Source: Alentia gelatinosa
Taxonomy: Eukaryota; Annelida; Polychaeta; Phyllodocida; Polynoidae
Length of the DNA stretch: 64,000 bases
Direction of reading: 5' to 3'
Assembly: GCA_950022655.1 (NCBI GenBank)
Contig: OX465579.1
Coordinates: 15,847,088-15,911,087, forward strand
Shown here: piece by piece, positions 63,961 to 64,000 of the stretch
Position numbering within the stretch: position 1 is the first letter of the stretch
Layout: the number at the start of each line of letters is the position of its first letter
Program-made: the position numbers and the translations under genes
The notes under the pieces: model-generated
What the model was told of the DNA's origin: nothing
Database searches by the model: none
What the model saw: the letters and a program-made list of their open reading frames with translations, nothing else

Positions 63961-64000
63961 CTGACAAGTGTAGTGGTTGTCCGTTATACCTGTGTGGAAA

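Noticed and set aside
6900..64000. CRISPR arrays, prokaryotic operons or phage-like modules
   Set aside because: No regularly spaced identical repeats with unique spacers. The spaced repeats are contiguous tandem arrays or dispersed elements, and the sequence has eukaryotic features.

Overview
This is animal (metazoan) nuclear DNA, and it is almost entirely non-coding. There are no bacterial operons, ribosome-binding sites or densely packed ORFs. It has AT-rich intergenic or intronic sequence, long (TA)n and other microsatellites, minisatellites, compact GC/CpG-rich blocks that look like CpG-island promoters or first exons, and many short non-autonomous mobile elements. A marine invertebrate (for example a mollusc or another lophotrochozoan) would fit, but this is an impression and the sequence does not prove it. 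No complete protein-coding gene, transposase or reverse transcriptase is recognisable. Most longer open frames are by-products of GC-rich or tandem-repeat DNA.

The main structural theme is a superfamily of two-module, fold-back elements of about 280-440 bp. I sort them into seven families (A-G) with about 28 copies and fragments. Module 1 carries a common core (CATAGGCTTAACATTG) between opposed TCACCCC/GGGTGA or CCTACCCC/GGTAGG borders. Module 2 is a long inverted repeat. In families A-F its tip keeps the same small motif, consensus RGYGRAGCYGAGTGA, although the arms differ between families. Several copies are nested in one another or in a satellite, which gives a relative order of insertion.

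Layout. 0-0.4 kb: 93-bp tandem repeat. 1-5 kb: family A and B elements and a CpG block at 2.56-2.94 kb. 5.6-7.1 kb: small GC block, CTCF-like site, (TA)n/(CATA)n. 8-11.6 kb: several copies of a dispersed repeat and family A. 13.2-16.7 kb: families E and F, a 763-bp TIR composite, a tRNA-derived SINE split by an insertion, and another dispersed repeat. 18.2-19.5 kb: G-rich, telomere-like minisatellite. 19.7-22.6 kb: nested family D/C/B elements, a CpG block and family F. 24.5-29.1 kb: CpG blocks, including a strong promoter-like cluster of one E2F and three CCAAT sites at 28.63-28.69 kb. 29.1-29.9 kb: families C and D. 30.9-31.9 kb: a TATA promoter-like block joined to a 38-bp minisatellite. 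33.2 kb: 72-bp tandem repeat. 35.9 kb: CpG block. 39.1-40.7 kb: C-run elements and a second G-rich 15-bp minisatellite. 41-45.1 kb: families C and G, a 73-75/56-bp satellite, the best candidate protein-coding first exon (minus strand, 43.1-43.2 kb, with a consensus splice donor) and its CpG-rich surroundings. 45.2-45.7 kb: (TA)n with pogo/Tigger-like termini. 46.8-50.9 kb: nested A/E, CpG blocks and family A. 51-64 kb: families G, D, B and E, other hairpins, and a 64-bp-arm near-perfect palindrome at 62.7 kb.

No pathway can be assembled. What the window shows is regulatory-looking CpG blocks in a field of mobile hairpin elements and tandem repeats.
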